From Kappaphycus alvarezii (taxonomy: Eukaryota; Rhodophyta; Florideophyceae; Gigartinales; Solieriaceae): DNA of 64,000 nucleotides. The stretch spans positions 1 to 64,000 of the forward strand of contig NADL03000533.1 in the NCBI GenBank assembly GCA_002205965.3. Direction: 5' to 3'. Within the stretch, counting starts at the first letter, position 1. Every line of letters begins with the position of its first letter. The position numbers and the translations under genes were made by a program. Below, one piece after another: positions 22,056-34,689 of the stretch. Under the pieces are notes generated by a model. It saw only the letters and a list, made by a program, of their open reading frames with translations. It did not search any database and was not told where the DNA came from.

Positions 22056-25000
22056 ATTTGCTACGTACAATTTTCAGTTCTGATTTTGAAGCCTTTGGAT
22101 CCTGTGAGCTGAATTTGATGAATGTGATTGGCACAATATATTTTTTCAATTACCGATTTAATATAAGTCATTTTGGGTTGCCGTGGAAATTATTTTACTT
22201 GCATGATCAAGTCAGCAAGATGGAGCAGCAGTACAGGAAAGCTAATCTCAGCCTTATGTATGTACTTTCAGTCGTCCTTGCACAAAAATGTTCATAAAAG
22301 CTTCAAATAAAACAATTTACTGTTTTCTCATCTACTTGCATGAAAAGGTCATTTTTTAAGCGAAAAAACTTGGTTTCTTTTTGTATTTTTTTGCCTCGCT
22401 GTAAACATTGTAGTTCGCAAGAAGGCCTTAAAATAAGTTTTTCCTCGCTGAGATCTTCGTTGCTACGAGGCATAGAATTAATACTTATAAAGAAAAACTG
22501 ATGAGGGAAAATGACGTAATTATCGAAGAATTATCTCTTGTCCGCAAATCTATATCCACAAATTTCTATGCACTTGACCAAAAATTTTATTCATCTAGCG
22601 TTTTCTATGGATTCCATTTTATTACCGTGACTTTCGTAGCAAATGAGGATAATTTTTGGAGTATCTCTACTATAGGTAGTTTTACCAAACCATGAACTTT
22701 TAGTACCTAATCCTGTGAATCGAAATACAAGGGACAAAATTCAATTGAAGTGGAGCGAAATGATAAATAAATTAAGATTAATTTATATGCACTGCCGAAA
22801 ATTTAACGGCTTTCGTTGTCTTATTATTTGTCGAGTCCCTCTAAATAAATGAACTACTGGCGTATGCAGAGTCACTCAAAGGCGGCAAAATTTCCACTTT
22901 ACAGACTCTCGTACTTTACGCAGTTCCTGGTGATGAATTTGCACGTCAACGTTATTACTTCTATTTCTTCTTGAAATATACAAACGCATCATAGTGTAAT
23001 ATTGCTGTAGACAATGTAACCAACTCATCCCAGAATCGTAGCCAGAATCGTGCTGCAGGCAAAGGATGCATACCAATTCTGTTCAAAAATATACAAAGTT
23101 TTACAAACATCCACCGTAAATATCTTGTACTGCAATGTGTGCTTGAAATAAAACGAATTTGTGCAGTTTCACTGGAAAAATTCAAAAACATTTGAAGGAT
23201 ATTTCAAAATCAATCATCTGAAGGTAAATGCAGATTCCTGATGTTCTATATGTTCTAGCAGACTTAGGTCTCTACAATGAAAAACAGGACGTTATTCAAA
23301 GTTTTATGCCTGAATGAAAATTAATCTTTTCAACACTTGATTTCGAGCAAGCCCATTTATCAAAGGGGTTTACCCTCCCAACAAGGCAGAAAAATAGCTG
23401 CTACACGAGGAGAAGAAAGAGATAAGTAAGACCAAAGTGGTAGTACTAGCATATTCAGAATGTAATTTACGTTCTTCGGCGTAGAATATTCGTTCGTAAT
23501 AAGAAAAATAAAGCAATTGAAGCCCTACATAGATGTCTAGTACAGGTATCGGATAAAGAGGATGAAGGGTGGCCGTATCGTATACTGCTAGGGGATAAGT
23601 AATGAAAGAGAGAGAAATGAAAGGTAATCAAGGAAGTAGAGTGAAGATGAAGACCAGAGGAGACGCGAACACTTGGCCCCAAGCAGGCGGCGGTAGCGGA
23701 CAAGGGTAGTCGGTAGTAAGCTGTCGAGAACCAAGGTAAATTTAATGTAAAAGGTACCTAGAATAGTAGGTATTGAGTACTCGATAGGATAGCTAGCGAT
23801 TAATTGAAAAGGTAAAAAGGAATAAAATGAAAGGGAATGGCCACTGGCGAGCCCCGATTTGGCGGCCACGACGCAGTCTGCAAATTATTATTCCACTGAA
23901 AGTGTAAAGTAAGTGGGCCCTGGGGCGGTAAGAGACCACATGCATGGAACTGCCAGGTTTTTAATGGAATCATACCATGGATCATTACTATAAACATAGG
24001 GGTTGACAGCTATAGCACAGGACACTTTAAGGTACAGTAAAAGGGGGCACCCCTTTGCACTACGCTCAAATTCCTCCAGTGAATCCGCACACGAGGACAC
24101 ATTACGCTCTGGGGACACATTTATACTCAGTAGAGATTGCTGTTTGATCCAAGGATATCGCGGGCACATATTTTATCCCTGGCCAAATCAACGTGATTTA
24201 CAGATGGAGTTTTCTGGAATAGTCCGGGCACTACCACAAATGCATCCTTTAATTACGGTGGAAGGCAACCTTTAACAAGTCTTAACTTCAAGCAAGAAAA
24301 GTTAGCTTTGTTTCACACAGAGGAAGATTCATTCAGAAAGAACAAGTAATGATTCACCTCTCCACTTTTCATTCAGTTCTATGACTTAAAATACGTGCAA
24401 CTTCGAGATGGCTGCATTTAACACAGCCGCTTGTGTCGCGTCATTCCAAAATTTTCGGACGGGAAAATCCAATCTTTTCAGAATGCGATGCAAACGATTA
24501 CCCTATCCGAAATTCATTACGATAAGTTTGAGCGAGAAGTTTGGCCACCATTCGGGAAAATGAAAGTAAACCGAGTACTTACTGTCGAATCACCTATTCA
24601 ATTTGATCAGCAATCTTCAATCGCAAAGATTAGCTCCCCTCCATATAATGAAGTTGGTCAATTGGTTTTACTCTCTATCGTGCTAAGAGTATTTGAACAG
24701 CTCCTAATAATTCACCAGATGGCCTTTCCGTTCTGGCGATCTAGTTGAAAATAGAGTCTATAAACGAGTAGCGTTTATCCTTTATTCATCTTTCGCTACA
24801 TTGCTTGGTGGGGAGTGAAATAATATAGCCTAATATTTTTTTACTCAACCGCTAACTCTATGCATAGTAAAAACTATTTTTCTCACCTAAGCATCGGTTG
24901 AAGGCTTGGAAGACAGCCGAGAGCTTTATAGTGTGAAACGGGCAATAATTTTTGCCTGTGAAGCCGTGTGCAAGTTTATCTCTAAGAAAGAGAGTAGAGA

Positions 25001-27800
25001 AGGAAATTTGACGTTTTAATGAGATATGAGACAAAAATGTTTAAACTAATCTCAAGTTCGTGCGGTACCAAGTAATATGCCTTGGGATGATCTTCAATTA
25101 TATGTTTTTGTTCGCTTCTTTGAAAAAAGTTGGCGCTTGTGAGTGGAGTTAGGGGTTTATTAGGAGAGAATTAATGAAAAGCTTTCAGATAACGAAAAAC
25201 GTACTAAAAGATTTCCGGAGATAGATGTCTACTTTTAAGAAGTTACTTTTTTCAAATCTCATGGATAGTCTGGATTGCCTGATTTTTTGGATACAAAAAT
25301 TACAGCAAAACTCTTTAGCTGAGAAAATAGGACCCAAGTAATAGAAAGAAATACTTCATGCTGATAAATTTGCTTTGTTTTATCTCTTAGCGCCCGATAC
25401 AACTGTTGATCAAGCTTGTCTACCCAGCAGAGTAAAAAAGATTTACTTTGCATTTTTGCTATGCTTTAATGCCTATTTATTTTGGAGTATCTACGGTATT
25501 TAATTGTTTGAGCTAAACGCCTAAATCCTTTTACAGGTAGTTATGGACATGAGTATGGAATTAATTGTATATTCAGTTACAAGGAGTGGATGGCATCATT
25601 AGTTTGTTTTAGAGTGGCTGCTGTTATTCAATTTTTACATCAGAAACAATTTGAACCGAAAATGATCTTCCAAATGTAGAATAATAGCAACCGAAAGCCA
25701 TAAAAGTTTCTACTTTCTAAATGAACTCACAGGAGGTGAAGTTTGATTATTGCAACGGAACTCAAAGACAACTATTCAGAATTTTAATGCGGAACGAATT
25801 TCATTGATGAAGGCTCGATAAATTTCAAAGCGAACCTTTGGTGCACTTAAGCGAATCAAACGTCAGAAATATCTACACTGTAGTCAACTGACATAGAACT
25901 TTTACCAGAATCTGGCAGGATGAAGGCGGAGACTTAATTCGAAAGTGCTCTAAAAAGTTAACTATTCGGTGACATCACAGATGTTACATACGATTCTCTG
26001 TCCCCTAATCACAGCAATTGAGCAGATAGTGCTTGTAAGGTAGAATTTGGATATTTTTCTACACTTCGAGACCGTAGAAGACTGCTTCCGCAACTTCGAA
26101 AACTAAAGTAATATTCCTCCCAGAGTGAAAAAATATGTAGCGAAGAACTATAGGTAATCTGAAGAAACGGATAAAGTTCATTTATTTTCTAATTCTGGTC
26201 AGGTCGACGCTTTATACTTCCTGAAAGAGAAACTATGCTCTTCAATTTACTGCAATTCACTGTTTCCGTATCTAAGGATTAATAGTTAATTCTGGGACTC
26301 GTAAATTTCAAGGGAATTCAGTATAGAAAATTTATATTTTTCAAGATCTGTAAGATGTTACGATAGATTTCTTCTAAAAAGCCTCATTTATGAATTTTCT
26401 ACCGTATACTGAAACTACCCACGGTCATGTACATAGAATTTAGGCAGAGTAAAGAGAAAATAATTTTTTATACATCAAAGGTTTACTTAGCAGATTTCAA
26501 ACAGTGCCTAGTCAACAGATGTATCAGTAGTAGATCACAGGACAAAAATATGGTCATTTTGCAGAGTTAAAAACGTTCATGGCTGGTGCGATCCTGAAAA
26601 ATCCCTCGGAAAAACTCGCCATTGGGTAAACAGGTGAAAGGCAGAATTTTTTGTAGCAGCTGAGGGGAGGAAAACATAAGTGTCCCCTTTTAACGCAAAC
26701 TAGATGACGGACTAGTATTTTGGGCAGTAGGAACCAAAAACTGGGCAATACCTCTTTTGACATCATCTTCGTAGTTTTTTCGTTATTGAAATCATTTTGT
26801 CGTTATTTTCACCCTTCTTCCGTACTAATTTGGAACTATAAACTTTAACACATCTAATTTGAAGTAGTAGAGCATAATTTGCACGGAAAATGTCAACCTA
26901 AGTCTTTAATTGATTGAATTTCTTAATTTTTGCTCATTAGTTTCTTTCAAATCTCACTGCATCGATTCTATACGGCCTTTTATGCGTCCTTTTAAACTCA
27001 AATGTCCCTCAAAAATTCTCATCACAATTAGTCAAGCTTCAGCTGCAGAGCTTAATCATTCTTCTACTTAAAATGAAGTCTAGAAGTATCAGTTGCTCTT
27101 TCAACTGCGCTCTCATCTACTCCTAAATTCCTTATTAGAAGTATTCAAAGGTTTAACAGCATAAAAAGTATTTTTTTTCGTTCTTTATAGCCTTATACAC
27201 AACCATTTACCTTGAAAACATGTAATGTTGCCATTTTTAAATTATGCTGAAACATTAGAAGTAAAAAAGCACTGTATCACCATTTATGAGCGATGAAGAC
27301 CACCTAGAGCTTTACCAGTAGCAGATTAATGTATTAAACTGAAATGAATCGTTACGAACACTAAATATGTTTAGCGGAAAGTAAAACAAGGAAGAAATAC
27401 GAAATTTGGTAGGCTGCATGGGCCAGAAACTTAATAACTGTAAAAAAGAAGTTTTCTCAGAGATAAAATTGATACTCCCTTGCTCAAGACAAATTTTATT
27501 CAACTTTGGTTTGATAAAAGTAGCCAGAAGGTCTCTTAATACCGTTGCAAATACTTACATATACTGTAAAAACTACTTGACCACTCTATCCATTCAAAAA
27601 CGTTTAATCTAGCTTAAACGTGGATTATCACTTGGATAAGGCCTTTAATGTGTTTTATTCAGCTTTGCAAAAAATATGAACCTCACACTAAACCTAAACG
27701 GATAGTGAATCAATGCAAAAAATAGATCTAAATAATCCGGCGTAGATAGCAACTAGAAATCGCGACTAATTTCTGCATACTACTCTATACCTTCTGTTAC
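22056..27800. other. AT-rich region without recognised genes
   Basis: About 5.7 kb of AT-rich sequence. Open frames are short, scattered on both strands and without motifs (for example 22501-22695 plus and 24431-24748 plus). No repeat shared with the rest of the window was noticed. It contrasts with the GC-richer, transposon-dense flanks and could be old decayed insertions or true intergenic DNA. Confidence 0.5.
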
Positions 27801-27806
27801 TTTCTT

Positions 27807-28000
27807 TTAAGGCTCTTCTGCATTCTGATTCAACGTTAAAGCGTTGGCAGCAAAAGCGTATGCCTCCTTGTAGTTGACCTTTATACCAAAATTCAAATAC
27901 CTTCGGTTGAGATCGGCGATAGTCCTCCCCACTTCTTTACAAGCCGACTGAAAATCCTCAAGGCCCTCCTGATGCTCTACCCTACCGTTCCTGGTCGCCT
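27807..28000 (-). CDS. possible terminal exon of an unknown gene
   Basis: On the minus strand a strong acceptor (GGTTTTCAG) precedes an open frame of 63 codons that starts in phase ATRNGRVEHQEGLEDFQSA, runs through RTIADLNRRYLNFGIKVNYK and AYAFAANALT, and ends EEP with TAA at 27807-27809. The composition looks like a real globular or helical segment, unlike the AT-rich surroundings. No family is recognised. It might belong to the fragmented coding region at 28.9-29.8 kb on the same strand, but I could not link them by splice sites. Confidence 0.35.
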
Positions 28001-28201
28001 CTGAAAACCTTCAACTCAGATTAAATTTTAAAACTTTTCATCGCGCAAAATGTTATCAATGCAAGTGATTGACTGGGCAGTGTTGATGCCCTAACGCCTT
28101 CCGAATATTTGCTAAAACATTTGTAAGGTGCGTAGGACTATTCGGATGAATTGGGCGAAAGGCCTAGACTAGAACATTCTAAAAACCTTCAAAGTCGTAA
28201 A

Positions 28202-28366
28202 TAACTTCCTCTTCCATTCCATTGGACTGCAAGTTTTACAGGTCTAAACCAATGTGTTCACACCTATTGAAACTATAAAAGTACACACCATTAGGTACAT
28301 GCCAATAAGCACTGAAAGAGGATTTAATTAGGTCATTCTAGTCCAATGGAATGGAAGAGGAAGTTA
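28202..28366. repeat. MITE-like element with 27-bp perfect terminal inverted repeats
   Basis: Arms at 28202-28228 and 28340-28366 are perfect complements (core TCCATTCCATTGGACT) separated by 111 bp without coding potential. A third, imperfect copy of the arm lies at 28378-28404. No target duplication was resolved. Confidence 0.6.
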
Positions 28367-28938
28367 AGACGTTTCAGTTCAATGGAATGGAAAAAGAAGC
28401 TAGTTGCACAAAATTGTAAGAAAAATATTGGCTTACTCATACTCTAACATCTACTTTTTGATCCGTGAAAACAGGTGACGCTGGATCTTGTCCAATGGAA
28501 GGGCTGGCTGCTTATACCAACAACTAAAACTAGTTCAACAGATTGTTCTCATACATAATCGCTCCAATGATAGCCTCAAATGCGCGATAATTACTACTAG
28601 TTAAATAAATTCCGTCAACAGATAAGCCTTTATTAGCTTTTTCATCCGCTACATAGACTTAGGGAATCCTTTGAGTTACTTTTCTAATAGCTGGTCGATA
28701 AAAGTCATATTTGTAAGTGAAATAGCAAAGGTATTGTTCGAGTCAGAGTAGTCTTCCTTCAAATTTTTTGGTCGTAACTTGTCCTGAATAAACTGACTAT
28801 CGGCAGACTTTGGTCATGAAGTCTCATTTTAGCAATGAAAATTTCAGTTTTGCCTGGTAGTTTTGCTTTTTTTCATCTTTGTTCTTTTTTTTGTCCAGGG
28901 AAATGCGGGAAATTCGGAATTTTATTGTAACATGAAGT

Positions 28939-29761
28939 TCATCCTACGACTTCAAAAGCTTGGTCATCGTTAAGTGAAACATAGGCATCGATAGAAGCCT
29001 TATGCTCAACATACAGTAACTTAGTATCATCTTGGCGCCAGGTATGATTGTACTTGTCGTATACATGGGTCTCTACGGCAAATGGAAGCGATATCTTCCA
29101 AATGGACAATACAGACTCATCCTTCTTGCTTCTAAGTTTCTTTAAAGCCCCGTCAAACGATAACAGTTTGGGATAGTGGTTTTTAATCTTTTCAGGGCCA
29201 TTAGATAGCAAACTATTTAGCATGCAGAAACTTTGTAGTCGTTAGCGGCTCTGGCCATGTAATGGATGGCTCAAACGTAGTACATCTGACTGGCTCCACA
29301 CGGTAGCTGAAAACACCCTTCCGCACTCCTGATGGCAGTACTATAGCTAACTTAACTCTCTTAGTAGTCATTTCAGGCTCTGTCCAGGTCGCAGTCAATT
29401 AAGTAAGATGAATAACAGTAACATCACAACCCTCCACAGATTCTGTAATATCCTCTGACTTGCTCTCCTCCCCCACAAGATCCTCATACGAGCGGTCTTG
29501 CCCTGTCATAGACTCACTACGGATTGTACACCGACGACCCAGCGTGGGTGTAGGGACATATTCACCCTTGAAAAAAACGGTCAGTATTTGGACAAAACGG
29601 GAGCAACCAAAGTAAATGATATCATAAAACTTACGATCGTTTGTGACACCCAAAATCTCTTGCCTCATGCGATTGTAACAAGCCCTGAAAGCAAACAAGT
29701 TATGCTCTTGAAAGAGCTTTGACATAGTATACACTGCCTTAGGCTTTTCAGTGCCCGTCAT
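28939..29761 (-). pseudogene. fragmented unknown protein-coding region
   Basis: Three open stretches follow each other on the minus strand: 29761-29399 (ATG start, MTGTEKPKAVYTMSKLFQEH), 29398-29213 in the same frame after one TAA, and 29223-28939 in another frame (MLNSLLSNGPEKIKNHYPKL..KISLPFAVETHVYDKYNH). The amino acid texture is protein-like, with no recognisable domain. It could be a broken gene, or one with introns I cannot place; a good-looking donor and acceptor pair (29634 to 29567) gives a premature stop. The stretch 28405-28938 upstream of it holds nothing recognised. Confidence 0.4.
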
Positions 29762-30439
29762 TTTTTTGTGTCAAACAGCATCCGCAAATATGCGACAGCA
29801 TCACTGTTCTTCGACAACTTTTTTGAGGGTCCATGCTAGGGTTTGTTTGTCGGATGCTAATAGGTGGTTGTGAAGATTACTGGCAGAAAAATGCTGATCT
29901 GAGTTACTAACCTATAAAGAGTGTGTGTCAAAAAAGTTGAACGTTAAATGTTCGATTTTTTTGTTCGCGATTGTTCGGCATCGTTTTTCAGGGGCGAACA
30001 AAAAACGTACAAAGTCTTTTAGGGCCGTAGTTTTTCCTTTTTAATCTCCTTTCCTGCGAATAATGGAACATCATAGAACCACCTATCATCTTACAAAGAA
30101 TACTGAAATGCAAATAAAACTAAAGGACAAAGTTCTGCATTACAAAAAACGAAATGTTCGGTTTTTTTTGTGAATTTTTCGATTTTTTAAACGCTTATTT
30201 CTTAATTAAAAAATTACATTTTTCTAAATCCCATTCATGTAATCATTTCTTATCCCTAGAACTGTCTATATTCGTATGATATTTATCCTTTTTCCATCGT
30301 ATTGCGTCCCAATTGGCAGTTCAAGGTTGACAAAAGCGTAATGTTTCGAAAAAAACGCTTTTGTTCGGAAATTTTTATATTTTTATATTTTCCATGTAAA
30401 ATGAAAACTGACTGTTGTGCAACAGAACAAATATGTTCT

Positions 30440-31375
30440 TGACACATTTTTGCGTTGGCTCCAAGCCGCAACCGTCAATGGCCGTCTCTAGTATTACGGC
30501 TGATGCCTTCCGTACGGCAGCCCTTTGTCTCCGGCTCTGCACTCAAAACATATCGGGCAGCACCGCTGCTCGCCGCTTCAAGGGTTCCTTTTGTGTTAGC
30601 CATGAGACTGCTGCTAGAACATGGAACTTGTGTGTTCCTCTGCTCCCGGCGAAAACCGAGCCGCGGCATTTACTATGGGCTCTGTTATATCTCAAGAACT
30701 GAAAAAACAACGAACACATTAACGCCACAATTTCTAATGTAGACAAAAATACTTTTCGCCTATGATGTTGGCGAGCTATAAAGCGATTTGAAGTCCTAGA
30801 AGTGGTAAGTGTTGTCATTCGCTTTCACTTTTACTAGCTTTTCTAACATATTGTTAACGTTTTTTAGGTACATATTGAGAAACGATTGTCTGATCGGGCG
30901 CACTCTTCGTTCAAAATTTCAGTTGATGGTACCGATTTCATGATTTTTGAGCCAGCTCCTTTTGGCTCGCAATGGTACAGCCAAAAATTTAAAGGTCTGG
31001 GTCTACGATATTAAGTAAGTGTGAGCATTCGTGGTGGTAATATTTTGTGGCACACGGCCCATTTCCTTCCGAAAATTTCACGGATTGGAGCATATCTCGC
31101 TGTGGTCCTAAGCGCAATCTGCTACATTATGATAAATTCCAAGCAGATAAAGGTTATCCCGACAATATTTGCTCTCTTGCGCAGCTCTTCGATGGGCATG
31201 TCGAGGTTAGTTTTATCAGGGCTCGTCACGAAGCCACGAAAAAGATGCTAAAACAGTTTAAGGTTCTGGGCTCTCGTTTTCGTTACAAACTGAACCTTAC
31301 TTTTTCGCTGTTCTGAATCTTGTGCAGTTGTCTGTTGAGGGTGGGGAGAGTTTATTTTCTGATGACTAGGCTAGA
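30440..31375 (+). pseudogene. HARBI1-like DDE superfamily endonuclease (DDE_4 type), one intron, degraded
   Basis: Exon 1 carries RRFKGSFCVSHETAARTWN and RHLLWALLYLKN, typical of the N-terminal region of these nucleases. A 63-bp intron (30805-30867; GTAAGTG, branch TTCTAAC, acceptor TTTTTTAG) is followed by ISVDGTDFMIFEPAPFGSQW, the first catalytic Asp. QADKGYPDN has the second Asp, and RARHEATKKMLKQFKVLG the Glu. The copy is dead: a TAA replaces a sense codon after GLRY near 31014, and the frame shifts near 31045. No terminal repeats were found. It is either a transposase of the IS5/Harbinger group or a decayed domesticated relative. Confidence 0.65.
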
Positions 31376-31861
31376 ATGTTATTTTTGAATAAATTTTGGT
31401 TCATCCTGGAATTTCTCGCATCTTCCAGGCGGCGAGGTCGCTTAATTTCCCATGGTAACTGTAGTTCTGAGGTTGCCTTCTATTTCACGCTTATTTTTCT
31501 GTCTAAATTGCGCCTATTTCAGAATTATTGGCGCCATCCGCAACCACGGGTCAACTCTCCCCTCAACCGGCAAGGTGATGTTAAGATTTCCGTCTCTCAA
31601 TACAGTTTTTTAGATCCTTTTGAACCGCGGTTTGCCATTGGTCACCCCTTGACGGTTTTCAATCTTCTCAACGCCAAGGACAGTGCTGTTCTCGACGCAG
31701 TCAATCTGGTTCCTTCGTTGGAAATTCTGGGACGATTTTTGTCAAAGTGGAAAGATGTGATGGAGGGTGGTTTGGGGTGCTTTTTTCTGGTTTTAAAACG
31801 CAATGGACCGGGTATCTGTGCACAGCAGAAGTCTACAAGCTCCGCTGGCTTGATAGATTGA
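31376..31861 (+). CDS. hypothetical ORF, 161 aa
   Basis: An ATG-started open frame just downstream of the DDE_4 gene. It contains NYWRHPQPRVNSPLNRQGD and DPFEPRFAIGHPLTVFNLL. No family recognised. Strong codon-like texture in the second half suggests it was once coding, perhaps a captured fragment. The start is uncertain. Confidence 0.25.
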   Translation: MLFLNKFWFILEFLASSRRRGRLISHGNCSSEVAFYFTLIFLSKLRLFQNYWRHPQPRVNSPLNRQGDVKISVSQYSFLDPFEPRFAIGHPLTVFNLLNAKDSAVLDAVNLVPSLEILGRFLSKWKDVMEGGLGCFFLVLKRNGPGICAQQKSTSSAGLID

Positions 31862-33020
31862 CACGTGTCAGAAATTTTTGAGCCGTACGCAAGCTCGCTT
31901 TCTTTTTCCTTTCTTTTTCTTTTTCTCTTTCTGATTTTAATATAATACTTTTTGTATAGCTATTATTATTCTATTTTTAATTACTGAATTTCTGACTTTC
32001 TTAGATTTCTTTTTAATGTGTTTGTCCAATTCCTGTATCGTGTACGGTTCAAGTGTAATATTTCTTGATAAAAAGAACTACATTTCTTCGAGTATGAGTA
32101 AACCAATGTTGTCCTAATACTTTTACCTAATAAATTACCGTTATATTCTTTGGAATTGAAATATAGCAAACGCTCTTGAGTTTTAGCGAGCTTAAAAGCT
32201 GTTTTTTATCATAATATGGGAATGGTTCAGAATCTAAGTGTTCTGCTTTAATCAAACGCTCAAGAGCACGCGGTACAGATATATATATATATTTCTGGAA
32301 ATATTTTGGCGCGCATATTCAATGGCAATAAAGTGTTTTACCTATTACGTAACTCTACACTCAGTGCATTTTTCGCGAATATTTGTACATAAATTGCACG
32401 CAAGATTCCGAAGCGATTTCCTGTTTTACTTGAAAGAATCAATTGCTATACGGAATCAAAAAACCCCCAAAGTTCCGAGCTGTTTTTACCAAGCTGTGGT
32501 TACAACTCAAAAATAATCTCAGTATACGACTTTAACATTTTCCAAGGTCGTCGATGTGTCTTCTTCTGCATTTAAAAGCATTATGCGCACTGCTGAGACT
32601 GAAACTTGAGACTATAGCCGGGTCCAGTGCACTCATTGCCAATTTCACTGTCTGTTTTAATTTTTCATCTATTCTCTGGTTAGACCAGTATGAAAGTCTT
32701 CATAAAACCGACCTCAGCAAACTTCACTACAAACTTCTCTCTTGTTCACACACTCCTCTCCCTTTATCCCTCTTTCTATCCTCGATCCTCTTTCTCCTCG
32801 CCTCTTTCGCTCTCCCTTGGTCTCCCTCGCTATATCTTTCTTTCTTTCTCGAACACTAACTTTGTACGAAGCAATATTTCTTTTACTTTCTTCTCTCCGT
32901 GCTTGCTCCATTATGCTTGTAGCCCTGCAGGGATACAATCCTATGTATCATTCCCAGCATTCCTTAAATTCTAAACTTTCCCACACTGTCCGTTTCCACC
33001 TTTCACTGTTGCGGTGAATC
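31862..33020. other. no recognised gene; pyrimidine-rich tract
   Basis: AT-rich DNA followed at about 32735-32860 by a C/T-rich tract (repeated CTCTCC and TTTCTTTCT words). The open frames over it are low-complexity artefacts. Confidence 0.45.
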
Positions 33021-33029
33021 AACTGCGGT

Positions 33030-33420
33030 TGGTATTGAGAGCATCGCCCACGGAGGTATCGTGACTACTGCCGAATTCAGCTCACTGCGTTACCTGATCG
33101 AAAAACTCGCTTCTCAAACCATCGTGACTAGAGAAAACCCCCATTAAAAGAGAGGTGCGCCGCTATATCTTATGAAAGGAATGATCAAAGTAGAGCACGT
33201 CAAGATGAAGGAAGAAGACGACTACGGCAACACTAGACCTGTGACTTCGAGGAAATTTATCATCCAGGATGGCTGCAATGATGCGGCTCGTCTCCGGAAG
33301 AAAATGAACGAGGTTGATATCCTCAGGAAGATCCGTTATTACCTACAAGCCTGTGTCGAGATAATTCGTTCTTTCGATTATGATATAAAACTCTCCTTGC
33401 GAACCAACACAACTTCCTGA
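33030..33420 (+). pseudogene. unknown coding fragment, copy 1 of a duplicated pair
   Basis: The reading starts VGIESIAHGG..SLRYLIEKLASQTIV, passes one TAA, then continues IKVEHVKMKEEDDYGNTRPV, KFIIQDGCND and RLRKKMNEVDILRKIRYYLQ. It aligns block for block with 34690-35057. No named domain is recognised. Conservation between two diverged copies implies a former real protein. Confidence 0.4.
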
Positions 33421-33667
33421 CAACTGACTTGGCTATACAGTATACTTCAGATTTAAATATGAGTTTTTAGATGATACAAATTGGCGTCCAGAGATCACCA
33501 ATGCCATTCGTTTTTTGGAACCGTTGGCTAAACTATTCTATCTGATATGATTTAAGATTAGATTAGGTTGGCTGCATGTGCATTTAAGTCTGGTATGTGC
33601 CGTTATTCTTTCAGAAACTACATGTAGCTGAAACGGAGAATTAAGTATTTTTCAATTCGTTTATTGC

Positions 33668-33889
33668 CTACTCTGTTCCTTTTTGGGGTCTAGCCTCCTC
33701 AATACGAAAAGTTTCTTTGGTTAAAATCCTCATGGTGCGAGCGAAGCGAGCAGAATGAAAGAATAAACTAACCTGATTATTACTTGCTAGCATGGCAGCT
33801 AATTCTTGCGGTCCCTGAGTCCGATATAGCTCTATACTGGCGTTCACTTTGCCGTCGGCTCCTGGCTTTTCCATCTCATCCCCACCCAC
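33668..33889 (-). CDS. possible first exon of an unknown gene
   Basis: An ATG-started stretch encodes MEKPGADGKVNASIELYRTQ then ELAAMLASNNQ and meets a GTTAGT donor near 33777, with pyrimidine-rich, promoter-like sequence upstream. A possible acceptor (TTTCAG) lies downstream near 33630, but no convincing second exon was found. Weak. Confidence 0.2.
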   Translation of the reverse strand: MGGDEMEKPGADGKVNASIELYRTQGPQELAAMLASNNQVSLFFHSARFARTMRILTKETFRIEEARPQKGTE

Positions 33890-33899
33890 ACCCTCTCTA

Positions 33900-34560
33900 A
33901 AACCCTTCTTACCTGCACATTAACTATAATTCTCACATTCCCATAATGTCCGCTCTGATAGAGGTTGGATAAGGAAGGTGGGGTGAATGAAAGGAAGTTC
34001 GCCAGCTCTGGCCAGATTTTACTTGGAGGTGCTCAAGTCGCAACTTAAATAGAACTATTTCGCTACACTCGCACTCAACTCTTACACTCACTAAACCCTA
34101 GCCATCTGAGCGGGACACTCAATACTACCAATCATCACAAGACATGACGTAGTAACACTGGCACAGACTCATGCCAGCTTACAACTAACAGTGCACAACA
34201 GTGCACAACACTACACCACGTCATCATGTGTATGCACTAACTCACCAACTGCACGTAACCACACAATCACTACACGTCCCTAAATTCGCAACACAACTCT
34301 TACACATGCAACGACATGTATACACGCAACTACTGTAACCGCCACCACTGTACTTGACTCATCACCATAGTGCGTCAACACCCATCAACCTGTACTGTAT
34401 GTAAACTTTCATACCTGTCCACTCTGCACTGCACAGCCGTACTGTACAGCATAGCCATATGTACTAGCTACACACGTGTACGTCAGAACAACCCACTAGA
34501 GCCACAACACTTGTACGCACCACGTTGCATATGAGCATTTGCAGTAGCCAACCAGAAGCC
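33900..34560. other. low-complexity A/C-rich region, no gene
   Basis: About 34060-34330 is dominated by CACTAC, ACACTC and CAACAC words, followed by scattered GTACTGTAC motifs (34396-34450). No coding potential seen. Confidence 0.5.
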
Positions 34561-34689
34561 CGTTTCACGATGAGTTTGAGATTAGGCGCATATGCGCTTT
34601 CCAAACGGCACCCTCCAAAACAGCCCATGCTCCCCTGCACTTTTGGTTTTCAGTGACAGCACAGGGTTCACAGCCAACACGCTCCCTTG

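Noticed and set aside
29567-29634. Candidate 68-bp intron on the minus strand (GTAAGT, TACTGAC, TTTTTTTCAAG)
   Set aside because: Removing it puts TGA straight after the junction, while the unspliced frame stays open; kept only as a doubt.
32690-33017. Ser/Leu/Phe-rich frames at the pyrimidine tract
   Set aside because: Low-complexity C/T-rich DNA gives open frames in several phases.
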